From Carposina sasakii (taxonomy: Eukaryota; Arthropoda; Insecta; Lepidoptera; Carposinidae), in NCBI GenBank assembly GCA_014607495.2, contig CP053150.1:9754495-9818494 (forward strand): a stretch of DNA of 64,000 nucleotides, given 5' to 3'. The notes under the pieces are model-generated. The model was not told where the DNA came from. It worked only from the letters and a program-made list of their open reading frames with translations, and ran no database searches. Positions 1 to 13,125 of the stretch are shown in pieces. Position 1 is the stretch's first letter; every line of letters begins with the position of its first letter. The translations under genes and the position numbers were made by a program.

Positions 1-3000
1 AGGGAAATTAGCGATTTTAATGTTATTAGAAGGTACCCTTCTAGGAAGTTGGGTAAGTTACCCACTATTTATAAGTCTTGTTGCTTTACTTTATGTGAAC
101 TGTTTCAGAACTCTAATTTAAAAAATATTTTCGCAAAATGGATCAACATATTTATACCAACAACAACGAAGTGCTACCCGTCATCTTTTATTTTTGCTTT
201 CCCGGAGGATCTCCAGTCTTGCTATGGTCGCGTACACACCTCTTTCGCTTTAATAAAACATATTTTTTCAGTTTACCATGTCCATCAAAATAATTTTGAT
301 GAACTAATTTCAATAATAATTTTTCTACCAATGCATGATGCTATTCATCTTATAGGTTTTATACACTGTATAATACACAGTTATATAATATACAGTTCAC
401 CACATTTCCACATAAAAATAATCGAAGTGTTTACTCCAGATATAATTAATAGGGTGTTCAGGATTTCCGCTTTAAGTTAGGCTTCACCCTAACTCAGTCT
501 TGACGGCACCCAGTCGCTCGTAACCCGCTCTTTTAACGACTTTCTTAGTATGGAACACAAGCCACGTTTGGCGCAAATACTTAAAAGCTATTTAAATTAA
601 AATAAATTTGTGAAATATAACGGTTTCTAAGATAAATTACTATGTATTAAAATCTTGAAAATATATTTTTATACTTTTATGCGTTAAAAAAGTTCGCTGT
701 TTAATAGGATGGATAATATTATAATACTAAACCGTAAAAATAATGTAGAATTCAATTTAGCTTGTCTGTCTAACCAGTGGACTAAATATGCCTTAATAAC
801 AATTTTTGACTCTTGTAGCCCTATTCGCACCAAACGGACTTTCATATTACATTTTCCTAAGTCAACTGTCTTCTAGTGATCATCTGTCCCCTCTTTGCTA
901 AACGTAGCCGTTGGATTTTTATGATCTTGCAGTACTGGCTACCCCTTTTCTGGAGTATAGCCCCATGTATAGTAGGTATGCATGTATTTACTTTCCTAAA
1001 TATAAATAAGTAATAATCCTAATTGAAATAATACCGTAGTTACTTCCGTTGACACTGAGCCCTCACCTTTCTCCGATCGGGGGCGCCATTGTACTAGTAA
1101 CATATGCACTTTACGGCCTTCCAGCATTGAACATAATCGCCACACGATCGGGAGAACAGCTTGTAAGTGATAGTAAAATTTAGATATAATTCTTTGACCT
1201 ATGTACTACCCATACTATAGCCTTTATTCCCAGTGTAGTTTTGATTTTAATGCCATTAACTAAACTGTTTTATTAACTAGGTACCGTTATGAGTTTAGAT
1301 CAGAGACTAGAAGCTTAGGGGTGATATGTGGTTCAGATGTTAACAGAGAGTAATGCTATAATTTTTCTGTGTTTACAGAACACATACAAAAATACAGCTG
1401 AACACAGTCTATGTGTATTAATTTTAAAAAATCAGATTTTCTCAATGTTTTTTTATCTATAGTTATAACTATCTGCGTTGTACCTACATTATTATAAGCA
1501 TTTTGATTCGACCTTTACTGATAGGGATCGTAGCGGGACAGCTAAGATCATGATAACTTAGTAGCGTTTACGGTCCAAACTTTATAGAACATAATAAATA
1601 TAGGTGAAATGCTCAATTATATATCTTTTGAATGTACGCATAGTATGTCATAATTATGTAACCTTATTTTGACAGTTAACACAGCGTGAAGTTGGTCTAG
1701 TCTACGATAAGCTAGACCCAACTAAGTATAGTTAGACATCTGATAGAAATATGTATTGAATATCAAATTAACATAAGTTTATCTTAAAGACTTAATCCGC
1801 GTTTAAAATTTCAGGTGGTGAGGTCGTTAGGTTTCACAGCCAACAAGGAGTGCTTATGTAAAATATATTCGATGTATGGTGGCAGCAGGCTGGTCGTAAC
1901 AGTTGTTCTTTATGGTGCCCGACAGAGAACACGAATACTTTACTTGTTTTTAAAATCTTATTCAATACTTGAACTTGAAATCTTATTTAGTACTGTAATG
2001 TATTTTTTAAATAAGAGGCGCATACTTTTTATTATCTATATCAATGACTTCTACCTATGATATCCAGTGCTGACACGAGGCTTTATTAGAATACATTAGC
2101 TTCATATTCTTCCGTGAATGTCGTCGAGACTACTAGGAACTCGAAAATTCTCTCAGGCGATAAGCTAGTAACTAGTGTACCCACTTTGTTTTCTTTGATA
2201 TTAAAGTTATTTTTCAATGTTTGTATGTGATTGAAATTTAATTGATGATATCGTTCAGAACATGATACATTAACAGCTCCAGCCAGCAGGTTAATTATTT
2301 TTATACTTACCTATAAAAGTGACTTTAAAATGGCACGCGTCGCTTCTCTTTCATTTATGCCCTAATGAATACCCGGCCGTATCTTCCACCACAAAGCGTT
2401 TGTGGTTTACGAGCCAACACCATTCATCAGCGTAAAATAATCGATTTGTAAGCGACAGGTTTTTCGTGGCTTTCCGTGCCGTGGTACAATCCGGGTACTA
2501 ATTACCGAAGGGTTGTCGAGGTCGGAATACCGGGCCAGAATAACATGAGCCATTTTATCGTTCCCATTCTATTCATTGGTATGCTCGAAAGAGCACTATT
2601 AGCCACCAAATAGGGCTCAACCGAATGTGGACAGGTTATAGGCTGTAAAATAGGGCCGGTGCGTGTTTCTGTGACCGCGTAGAACTATGGAACGTAATAA
2701 ATATGGGCAGGTAAGTAACAATTTAGTGTAGGAACATATGTGTCCAACGGCATTGCCTCGTCGGGGTTATTTCCATTTGAGTGGATAGCCTGGATTGGGT
2801 GGGCATTACAATGTGTCAGATTGTTATAACTTAGGTACCAATACATAGAGATCATTGTTTGTACCATTATAAGATTTCTAACGCCTTGTTGATATGTTAT
2901 CTTTCAACTAACCTACTGTACTTGACGTGAGAACACAATGCGTTGTTGTTGTTTACTTTGCACTTATTAATTTTGAAAATGTTTTATTTCTAAAAGATTG

Positions 3001-4886
3001 ACTTGCTTCAAACGTATTTATCTCCGTTAAGATTCCCGTACATTTTGCGCAACAACTGTGCATGATGAATATCGCAGTTTTTCATGAAAAATTGTATTGT
3101 TCTCCTTGTACAAACAACAACGAAAAACTGTTATTGCGCCTACATTTCAATTTAAACTCGATAAATGGCTGGTTGGTAGGCGGTAAATATTTTTTAAATG
3201 TAGGATCATATTTTCCCATTTATTGTTACCAAAACTAGTCTTGGCGTTATCTTTTGCCCATACTAATAAGACTTTTTCTAGTTAATTTATAAAATAAAAT
3301 TACTTTTCAAGCCCAAACCGTAACTTTCTTATTTTCGTTATTCCATTTCATGTTGTCAGAATCAGACTCAGCAACTTAATGAAACTGATAAATCTTAAGT
3401 AACACATAAACTAGAAAGCTATATTATAAACCGATAAAAAGAGCATAAAACCCGGAAAGAGGCAAAACTATAATTTAGTACTTAAAAAGAAAATATTCTC
3501 TACGAGAGTCAATAAATAAAAACGGTTTTTAATAAAAGCTACGATCGGCAGCATATTGCATCCGCACTGTTCACTAATATGCCTGAGCTCGCACGATAAA
3601 ACCGAAAATCGCCCAAGTTATTTTACTGCAGGAATAATTCTTGGGATTTTTGACAGGCCAATCGAAGTTTGCCGCTGGGCCGCCGGCTTTAATTAAGAAC
3701 CAGTACAAAACTTAAACTGCATATTGGCGCTGTGCATCGGAATATTCACTGTTTGTTTCCATTTCTGTTCCTAAGTTTTGTAATAAAGAACTTAAGTTTG
3801 TACAATGCGTGTTTGTGATTTTAAGGTTTGATTAAAATAGATACCGTGCTTTCCTGTCATTAGAATTTTGTTCATTTCTTTCACACAGCCTACATTGGCA
3901 ATTTCCATAAGTATACTTCATTCACCAGGATTACCTACTAATTTAACCATCAATTTTAGGCAAGCGCGATCCATCTTAGACTGCAACGGTGCTTACCATC
4001 AGGCATGTTGTGGTCAAGCGAAGTATTTAATATAAAAAGTGGCATATGCCACTTCCAAAATAAATATTTACAGGTATTTTTCTTGTTTCTTTGAAAGAGG
4101 CCATTGTTAAAATTATGATGACATTCCGATATTTGGAAGTCAGGGTTTTTTGTTTAGGGTTATATATAACATTTATGTTGCAATACATTTACCTATATAT
4201 TATGTCCATAGTCAGCCTATAAGGTTGGGTTATCTTTACCAATACATATGATTGGCTATATACCTATACAGCACCACCATACCATAACGTTTTATGGTAA
4301 AGGGATCAAATTTTATGAAGATATTAGAATATGCCGCGTCTGCTACCCCAAAATAGAATTTTCTTGTGTAAAGTAAATGGAAGGTCATATTGAAGAAATT
4401 ATCAATAACAAAAAATAAGAAAAAAAACTGTTAATCTGTATCTTGATAAAACCACTCTATCTCTAAATACATTTAGTGGATTATGATAAAATTTTGTATT
4501 CGAATAGAGGGATATCAAGAAATATTTTCCTACTTTTTCGTCGGTTAAATCTGTTGTCCTTAGGGAATGGCAATCACTCAATCTGTATATATTTTTTCCA
4601 GGAAAAGAGAAAACAATTTAGACAGAAATTTAAATTTTCATTAAACTAACGAACCGCTCCAAAAGGTATCGCGATCAAACAAATCGCTCAATCAATCGTT
4701 CGTTAGGGGAAGTCCACAAAAATGTGGTTTTATAAAATTCACAATATTAAATATTTTCAATGAGGCTGTCAACGGCTATAGCAAAATTAAATACCTACAA
4801 TCGTAAGCTAATGTTAAGAATTAATTATTATGGATTTGATCGAGGGTAATGACTTTGTGAAATATCTACACACGTATAATACATAT
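1..4886. other. Non-coding upstream DNA, no gene recognised
   Basis: AT-rich sequence with frequent stops in all frames. The longest open frame (49-480) has no recognisable domain and an unremarkable composition. Small dispersed-repeat pieces are present: a fragment of the 'GTAGCCAG' family (about 880-960, reversed) and a short LINE/SINE-like piece at about 3955-4035. Two less AT-rich blocks (2330-2620 and 3540-3740) look unique and could be regulatory. Confidence 0.6.
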
Positions 4887-5365
4887 ACAGGGTGTAGGTG
4901 ACAGCCAATCAAATACTTAAATGCTGAACAAGTAGGTACCATTGTGTTGAGTTATAAGATAGTGTTATAACTCGCAGGAAATGTCTTTTTGATTTGATTA
5001 TCATTAATCTTTGCTCTCCGCACCAATTGTATAGGGCGATCCTGTGACAAATTAATTGGTCTTATTGGCTATTGTGTATCACATTGCTGTTTTTTGATCA
5101 CTTGTGACTCTCCATTAGGGTTGATCAGTTATTTGAACTTTTTGAAGGCAATTTTTTTTTTGAAAATCATCTTTTGGTAAATTTAATTTTCCGGTCATTA
5201 TGTAAGTCCTAATTAAACGAACTAAACTTTTTTTCCTGAAAATATAAACAAAATGTCGGAAATTTTTTTGGAATTTTCCTGCGAAAATTTTCCGTGTTTT
5301 CCAGCTCAAAATCATGGTCTGAAGTCATGGTATCAATATTTGCCTGACTGTCACAGACACCCTAT
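4887..5365. mobile_element. MITE family B, copy 1
   Basis: The ends are imperfect inverted repeats: ACAGGGTGTAGGTGACAGCC at the left and the reverse complement of a close variant at the right (CTGTCACAGACACCCTAT). About 480 bases with no coding capacity. A second, inverted copy lies at about 10270-10696 and shares internal stretches such as the segment around 5090-5125. The flanks are TA-rich, so the target duplication cannot be read with certainty. Confidence 0.75.
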
Positions 5366-8300
5366 ATAAACACGGCTTTGTTCTCGAATTGGGGTAGCAG
5401 TACCGCAGATTATCAACATCTTCCGTGAGGAGTACAGAATGTTTTCCTCCGTACTACCAACACTTGTATGCAAAATTATGTAATGTGCAAAATTATATAA
5501 GTATGCAAAATTTGTAGAAGATTGGTTAAGTAAAGAAAGCGTGAAGAGGTAACAAACTCACTTTTAACTCACACCTTTAACTTTAAAACAATAAATAATA
5601 AAATTTTAGTAATATATCATAAAAGTACTTAATGGTCAACTAGCTTTGACGTTTTGGGTCCAAATTTGACATGGATCCATCAAAAAAAGGTTACGCGAAA
5701 GAAATAAAAGATCCATAGTTCTAGCCGTTCTGTCTTAGCCTAAGTTGCATATCGCTTATTCGTTCTATCTGTAAGCGTATATAATATAAGCTCGCACCAT
5801 AGGCTTTTCGGTGCCTCACAGTTCCAGTCCTTGACACTTAGATTGCGTTACTGTAATGTACAGTGCATCTGCTAATGGTGCATCGAGGCAGTAAGTATGT
5901 CATACTTACTTAGTACTTTATGACCATCTCATTCCTCTATGCTTTCGTATTTAATACGTTATGTATATTAGTTATATTAGTTTCGGATTTTCAATTAGTT
6001 ATTTCAAATGTGTGGGTTTTCAGTTTCACATAAGAAAAACTGCCTTATACATTCAGCTAAAAAAGTCTGAGTTTTTATCGGCTGTCCTGAACCGTTCGGG
6101 TCCGTCCAGCGTCTAACGAGCTCATTGGAAATTCAAATGGGCCGACCACCACACCCTGTACGTAATCAATAATATTACACGTACGTGCTTCCTGAAGATT
6201 CGTACTTGCATTGCAGCTAGGGTTGTGCAGTTAGGTTGGTGCTGATTCAGCTTATCGATAACCTTATTATTCGATTAGGTATTATATCTATATCTAAATA
6301 CTTTCTTTTCTCTTTTGATTATTGACTAACATCACGTGCAAAATCCACATTCTTGAGGCAAAAACAGAGATTTTACTACAAAAAATTAGTTAATATATCT
6401 AAAAGAATTATATTACAGCAGTAGGTAGACTAGACACCAATAATTGTCATAAATAATAATTTGAAACATAAAACTCATAATTGTACTCAATGTTCTTAAC
6501 GAAGTTTAACTTTTATCGTAGCAAATAAAATTGCAAACCCAACACCACTTACGGCTTACATTGTACAAAAATAATAAAGAGCGAAACTAATTGCTCTGAT
6601 AGCACTATCTAGCTAGACCTCAAGGACTCTTATCCATACATTTATAATGAACATGTAAATCTATAAAAAGACGCCGATATCGGCGCGACTAATGAAGTGA
6701 CGACCCTTAAGGCAACAGATAGCTTTTTAATAAAGTTACTAGATAGTATTATCGCGTAAAAAATGCGACATACGAGATCACGTTTTGCATATTTTATGCA
6801 AATATACAATAATGTTGATTACGGTGGCATCGCGGAACGATAATGAGTCTACATCGTGAACGCGATATGCATTTTGGATTCCAGTAAAATGATCTATATT
6901 ACAGACATACTTGCTTAGTCACAATCTTAGAGCAGATTTTTTCTGGCTAATTAACTAATGAATAAATTCGATGTGATCTTTTTCTAAAACTTGAAGATAG
7001 GGACAGCATAAACTTTATCTTTCAAATAGAGCTATCCGATTATAGGAAAATGTTGATGCTATGAAAATATCTTTAAGTATTTTTCGTTCTGTCTTCAATT
7101 GCGTATTTCACAATACAATGTTATAAACCAAGTCACTGCCACGTATCAAGTATTTTACATACTACATCTAGAAATAATCACATTCATTGGACTATCCCAT
7201 CTTGCGCTACATTGTATTCCATCCTCACAGAAGCAATTAGAAAGTACGAATATGCATGGAAGCACACACATACATGCAGACAGCGTTCGTGAAGCAAAGA
7301 AAATTGCACTAACTAATGATCGTATCGTACTTGAATACAAATTCAGGTCTTTCAGCGTGGCTTTATAAGGTCGCTTTACATTAGGACACCAGCAGGGCAA
7401 TTGCGCTTACTGACAATATATTTACCTTTCAATGTAAGTAACATTTTTGGTAATGGTGTCGCGTTAGTTTGCCTGTGTCCAAAAACGTTAACATATTTGG
7501 CAGCGTTTCAGATATTTTCAACGTTCCTTAATTAACTTTAAACGTTGTCAAAATTGAGGATTGCGTAACGATAAACCTACGTTTTTTTTTTTATTTTGGT
7601 AAATACTTTAACAATACCGCGATTGCCCTCTAGTTATGGTTATAGCGTTGTTCCACATGCAACTTAATAGTGACGTACTGAGTCACTCTGTGGTGTAACC
7701 TGTCATTTGTATTATAGGGCTTTTATATTCCTGGAGAGTTTAATAGTATTCTGTGCTGTTATATCAAATACATCGCTAGTTTTATGTATGACAAGAGCCA
7801 AGTTAACTTTATTTTAAAACTGACGATCGGCTCTTGTTTCTGTCGAGTACCCAAATCATCACGACTACGCTATCAACCGTATAAACAACAAAAAATATCA
7901 GCAATGTTGGTATTCTTTACCGGTGGACGCAATATAGTTGTTAACATTTTTTTGGTACTAGTAACGTCACCGGCAGCGCTACCACTGATGCCCTAATGAG
8001 ATTGGGTTTTAAGTGCCTAGAACTCGCAAATTGAAATGGCCCTATGATTTATGGGATCTTCACGAGCTGGTATTACGGTCAGCAACGGACGTGACGTGAA
8101 ACCGAACCTCGCGGCGAATTATTTGTTCTTACAAATTCTAGGCCTTTCCACGCCTCTGTTTTTGAGCTGAATCGACTTTGATTTGCTGGCATTTGTGGAA
8201 ATACCATTACATTTTGTGCTTTGCCCTGGTTTTCTTTTCGCAATGAAATTAATGATAAAACATTATGTACGTATCTGCGGTTGTCGTAATTTACGGATTT

Positions 8301-9545
8301 AAATTTTTATTTATTGAACTTAGCCTGCATTTCGTTGAACATTTGTAGCATCTAAGTATTTTGTTTTTCAATTATGTCTTACATATTTAGTAAATTAGTC
8401 AAGTCAAAAAAATATGGTATAGTCCTCCTTTTTGTTCATAGTGAAAGTCATGACACAGAAACGGTACGGACCACGGTCCAAACTTCATTATATCTATATA
8501 CTAGGTAGTAATATTTGAATGGAACAATTTGAGTATTACTGTGGTTCACCCAAGATTATTTGTTGGGGGTGTGATTCTAGTTCAACGCATGACGTAAATA
8601 ATAATTAAGTAGTATAGCATTTGCAAATCCTCATGCATTTCCCTAAAATAATGTAGAATTTAAACCATCAACAGTGCGTTCGGTCATTTAAATCCCCGTG
8701 CAGCTCAATAGTTAGGTTTTGATTACTGGAAGGGTTTCCATTAACGCTACGCCTTCGTACGCTAACTTAGCTCTCCACTAGAGCCGAGCATAATTAGCTA
8801 AATATGGCTTTAAAACTAACTACTGCGGCACGGGTAGTCTATGCTTTAATATATGGTAATGTACGAAGTTATCTAATATGGTAAACTGATCTGTCGCATG
8901 ATCCACATAAACTCAATTTTGTATTATACTTCTATGTGTGCACATATTTTCTCCAAATTATCGTCTTTTCCCAATAAAATTATACAGTTTTAATACTAGA
9001 CGATATAATTTATTATCATCAGCATATTGCTGATTTACGTCTATTACGTAAACTTAATACAGTAACCCTTAGATTAAGGAGTAGCAGAAATTTAATATGT
9101 GTTTATAATTTTTTGTTTCTCTGTTACAGGTAAGAAAAGTTCGAAAACGCTGATTTCAAAAGAAGAGAATTCTAAGTACAGAAGTTCGGTGAGCTCTTTC
9201 CACACAGTATTAAAAAAATCGTGCTTGTAAGTATTTATATGCAAGTAGCTGACCCGGCGAACTACGTACCGTTTATAAGGCCTCCGTTCCCATGATACTC
9301 GTAAATAAAAACGTTATAATATAACGTTCGTATATTATTATCAACCCAACTTATATTGATATAACGTTATAATATTATTATGAGGTTTTTTAAAATCCGA
9401 ATTTAATTTAAAACTTTTTTTTACAGAGATCTTGTCACAGAAACAACAAATACAATAAAAGAAAGGATTATCCAATTTGCTTCAGAAGTTATGCGCGTAC
9501 AATCATGCGATTCATTTTAATTTAAGTACATACTCGTACCTACAT
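5366..9545. other. Non-coding upstream DNA with repeat fragments
   Basis: No gene recognised. Open frames at 7099-7400 occur on both strands of the same stretch and look like chance. Pieces of the dispersed 'CCTTCTCCGTACTCC' repeat family occur at about 5505-5560 and 9246-9300. Confidence 0.55.
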
Positions 9546-9893
9546 ACAGGATGATTTTTGGTCGTCAACGTTCCCGAAAACTACGGAATCTCCTCATCAT
9601 CACGATCATTTTTCTCCATGGAAGCATACCTGGGAACTGTCTGGTTTCCAAAATATTAGGGTTCAAAGTTGAGTAAATAGACTGCGTTTTTCTGCATAAA
9701 TGCACATGGACGCTGTAGAAAGATTTTTCACGACAAATAATTAATATTTGTCTATGAAAAAACTAGCATAAACACTGGACACTATAAAATTTCGCCCGAT
9801 CAAGTAATAAAAAAAAAAAAAAATTTACATCGTTTCCCAGCATTTTTTTGGCATAAACTTACTTTATTTGATGGATAGAGTAAAACAACCTGT
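9546..9893 (+). mobile_element. MITE family A, copy 1 (internally deleted)
   Basis: Starts ACAGGATGATTTTTGGTCGT and ends with CAACCTGT. It is nearly identical in its left part to the copy at 31974-32360 but lacks about 20 bases next to the right end, so its right terminal repeat is damaged. No coding capacity. The short frame inside it recurs in the 31974 copy and is a by-product of the repeat. Confidence 0.8.
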
Positions 9894-10269
9894 ATAGATT
9901 CATCTTTGCACGATTAGTTACTAAGCGCACAACCAATCTGTTTTATTATTATTCTGTGCCAATATCCAACCATGAACTTAATAAGTAATATCTGTCGCTT
10001 TAAAACTTAGACTGCCTGAGGCCTCAAGCCAAGAAACTAATCGAGAAACCAATGTCAAGACTAGGTGCATAGTATTATTTACTTCAGCTTACGGATTGGC
10101 AACATTAAATTTTATTTAATCGAGGCAAGCTAAAAAAATATGTTCATTAGAGCCATGAGATGAGCAGGATAGTGCTGGCAAAGATATTTTTGTAGTAGGT
10201 AGTCTACAAGAAAAATAATCTAAAATATTTCTCGGTTGTGTATTTTCTATGTTATGTATATTGTGTAGG

Positions 10270-10696
10270 TTGTGTAGGTGTCTTTTCTAAAATAAAATAG
10301 TTGATACCATGACTTCAGACCATGATTCTGAGGCGAAAATTTTAAGTAATTTTTATATTTTCAGGAAAGAAATAGTTTAGTTCGTTTAATTAGGCCTTGC
10401 ATAATGACTTAAAAATAAAACCAAATCAATAACCAAAACATAATAAAAAAAGTTTCCCTCAAAAAGGTTCAAATGTGTGATTAACCCTAATGGAGAGTCA
10501 CAAGTGATCCAAAAAACACACACAACAACCAATGAGCCCATAATTTATTGCCCGATACAATTGGCGCGGAGAGCAAAGATTACCAATAATCAAATCAAAA
10601 ATACATTTCCTGCAAGTAATAATACTGTCGTATAACTCAACAAAATGGTACTTGTTTAGCATTTCAGTATTTGCCTGGCTGTCACCCATACCCTAT
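10270..10696 (-). mobile_element. MITE family B, copy 2 (inverted, one end decayed)
   Basis: The right end (GGCTGTCACCCATACCCTAT) matches the left end of copy 1 in reverse complement, and the interior matches the reverse of 4887-5365 (for example around 10490-10530 and 10560-10600). The left terminus is decayed, so the boundary is approximate. Confidence 0.7.
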
Positions 10697-13125
10697 ATTA
10701 ATTCTTGGAGTAGGCACATCTAATGATCTCATTAATTATAAACATCTCTATGGAAAAATTGGTACGGTTAATGGATAAAGGTTTGCCTATTCTGGAATAC
10801 GAGTAGATACAAAATAAGTAACATATTATGATTACGAGTACAAAATATGTTACTGCACTAAAATCTCGCCGACTGACGACGCAACGATCTGAATAAAAAA
10901 ATTACATAAAATGAAAGATATAGAACTTCACAAACTACACGTTTATCCTAATTCGGAATGTGAACCGTGATTCAACTAATTCGACAGTTTAAACTTACGG
11001 TTTGATGCCACCGGTAACAAGCATTAACTTAATTACGGTTATTTTAACATGCCGACTTTATAATAGTTGAAAATGTGCATATAATTCATGTGTTTGATGA
11101 ATTTTGATACTCGTTAAATGCAAATCATAGCATACAATAATAGAAAGCTATTGTTTTAAAATCGTAACTATTCATATATATTTCTATAACCATAACACAC
11201 GGCTGTGTTCCAGCTATTTGATAGCCTAAAATCATCATAAAGAAAACCCATAGCCACTGTATGAGAGAGAATGAGAGAGGGCCCGAGTTCCTCAGTCAAC
11301 TCTTACGACATGCATGAAAGGAGATGCAGCTTATATATTCTACCAAAGCCCCGCATTAGCATAGGACTACATATTACCTATTTATTTCTAATACTTCACA
11401 ATACATCAACATCTCACATTAAGATCTATATTTATATAGGTTCTGTCGATAGGTATTCTGGTTAACTATACATAAGTTCATAGATAAATAAAGATACATC
11501 TTTCACTCTAAAGAAACATTCAATATACCTCATCATTTAAATATTTTTCCCTATCTGAAAACAAATCCAGGACCTTAGTACCACGCTACAGCTATATCCA
11601 TTTACCTATATATTATGCTTCATGACGTGAGCTTACGAATAAGTTTTGTAAAAATAAACAGTAAATGCTTTGGGTTATTGTTACGTAATTGTTCCATCAA
11701 AAACGCACAATACGTCAATGTGATTCGACTATTATTCGAGTGCCAAGTTATTGATGATAAAGTAATAAAAATAGAAGCATTTCATTGTGTTGGATTTGAA
11801 TAATCGGTGGTAGGTATATCACATTCATAGTGAGCCCGTTCCATAAATTCATAAACTGGATTAGGACAATACCCAGAGTTACATTCAGTATTCAATGGCT
11901 CCAACATGCATCTTAGAATCTGAATTTCAAAGGGACTTGGAGTTTAAACTGGAACTAGAAACAGTTTAAGCATGGTCGTTTTCAAACTTATTAAGTTTTA
12001 GCAAGTTTTAGGGGTAAAATTAGCTATGTAATTTTATTTTAAAAACTTTATAACAGCCTTAATATTTAGAAAGATAAATTCGCAGAATTGAATTGAATAT
12101 TTCTTTTTTGTTATAAAAAGAATTGAAAGTTTCATCTAAAAAGTGAGAATTTGATTTCAATAGCTAGTTGCAACCTATGATTGAACTTTACTGTAAAACT
12201 GATTTGGTGGGTGTACGAGTGACTCTAACCCATCTCTAACCTGATCTGACTATGTTATCCTGATACACAAATATTTAAAACTAGTGAAAGTATTATTATT
12301 TATACTTTGCGTTGATAATTTTTGTATTTATTTGAGTTTGTACTGAAGTTTATAACATTATACTAGAAATTCAGCTCATAATTTTGTAGTATCAGACTCG
12401 GTAAGTCCCTCGGTACTTGTCTTGCAACAAGATGCTAAGTGCAGTATTTCAAGTGTTGTTAACATAACATACACTTTATGTTCTTACATAGGTAAGTACT
12501 AGAATTATTATTATTTCTCCCTTTAACGCACCAGAATACTGTTAGTTATAAGATGAAATTGAATTAATAACCTTCCTTTCAGTCTGCAATGTCTACAATC
12601 TATGTAATGGATAAGAGTGTTTTTTTTTCATGAACTTGAATTGTTGTATTGAATTGAGTTGAAAGTTAACATAAAACACTATCTAAATAAGTATGCATAT
12701 ACATATAAAAATGTAACGGATCGCTGTCTGTACAGTGTGGCAAGATTATTTGAGATAAAACATTATAGTGAGCCCTTTACAACGCAATAGCCCAAAACAA
12801 TGAGGAAATGTTTCCGTGCCGTTCTAAATAGGTTTGATAAGCTATTAGGCATCAGAGCCTTGTCAGTTAAATAGCAGGGTCCTAATTAGTCGAACCCACT
12901 TACACCCTAAGTATGTATACCGCTAATATCAGAAACGGCTGATACCGATTTCGATTGCAGTTTGTCAAAATACTATTGTGATAGGTTCACTTATAGTCCA
13001 TATAGGCTACTTTATTATGGGAAAAGTGTCTTTTATCATTGATGAAATCCGGCATAAGTATCATATCTATTTCGCTTATACATATTTTTTAGGTTTTCTT
13101 TATCGTAGTAGAGAAAAATGTAGTC
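10697..13125. other. Non-coding upstream DNA
   Basis: No gene recognised. A piece of the 'GTAGCCAG' dispersed family lies at about 11265-11375; it matches the distal part of the fuller copy at 48236-48440. The rest is AT-rich with short chance frames. Confidence 0.55.

Noticed and set aside
49..480. 143-codon plus-strand open frame
   Set aside because: No recognisable domain, composition like translated AT-rich DNA, no supporting splice or repeat context.
7099..7400. Open frames on both strands
   Set aside because: Neither shows a domain and each mirrors the other; chance.
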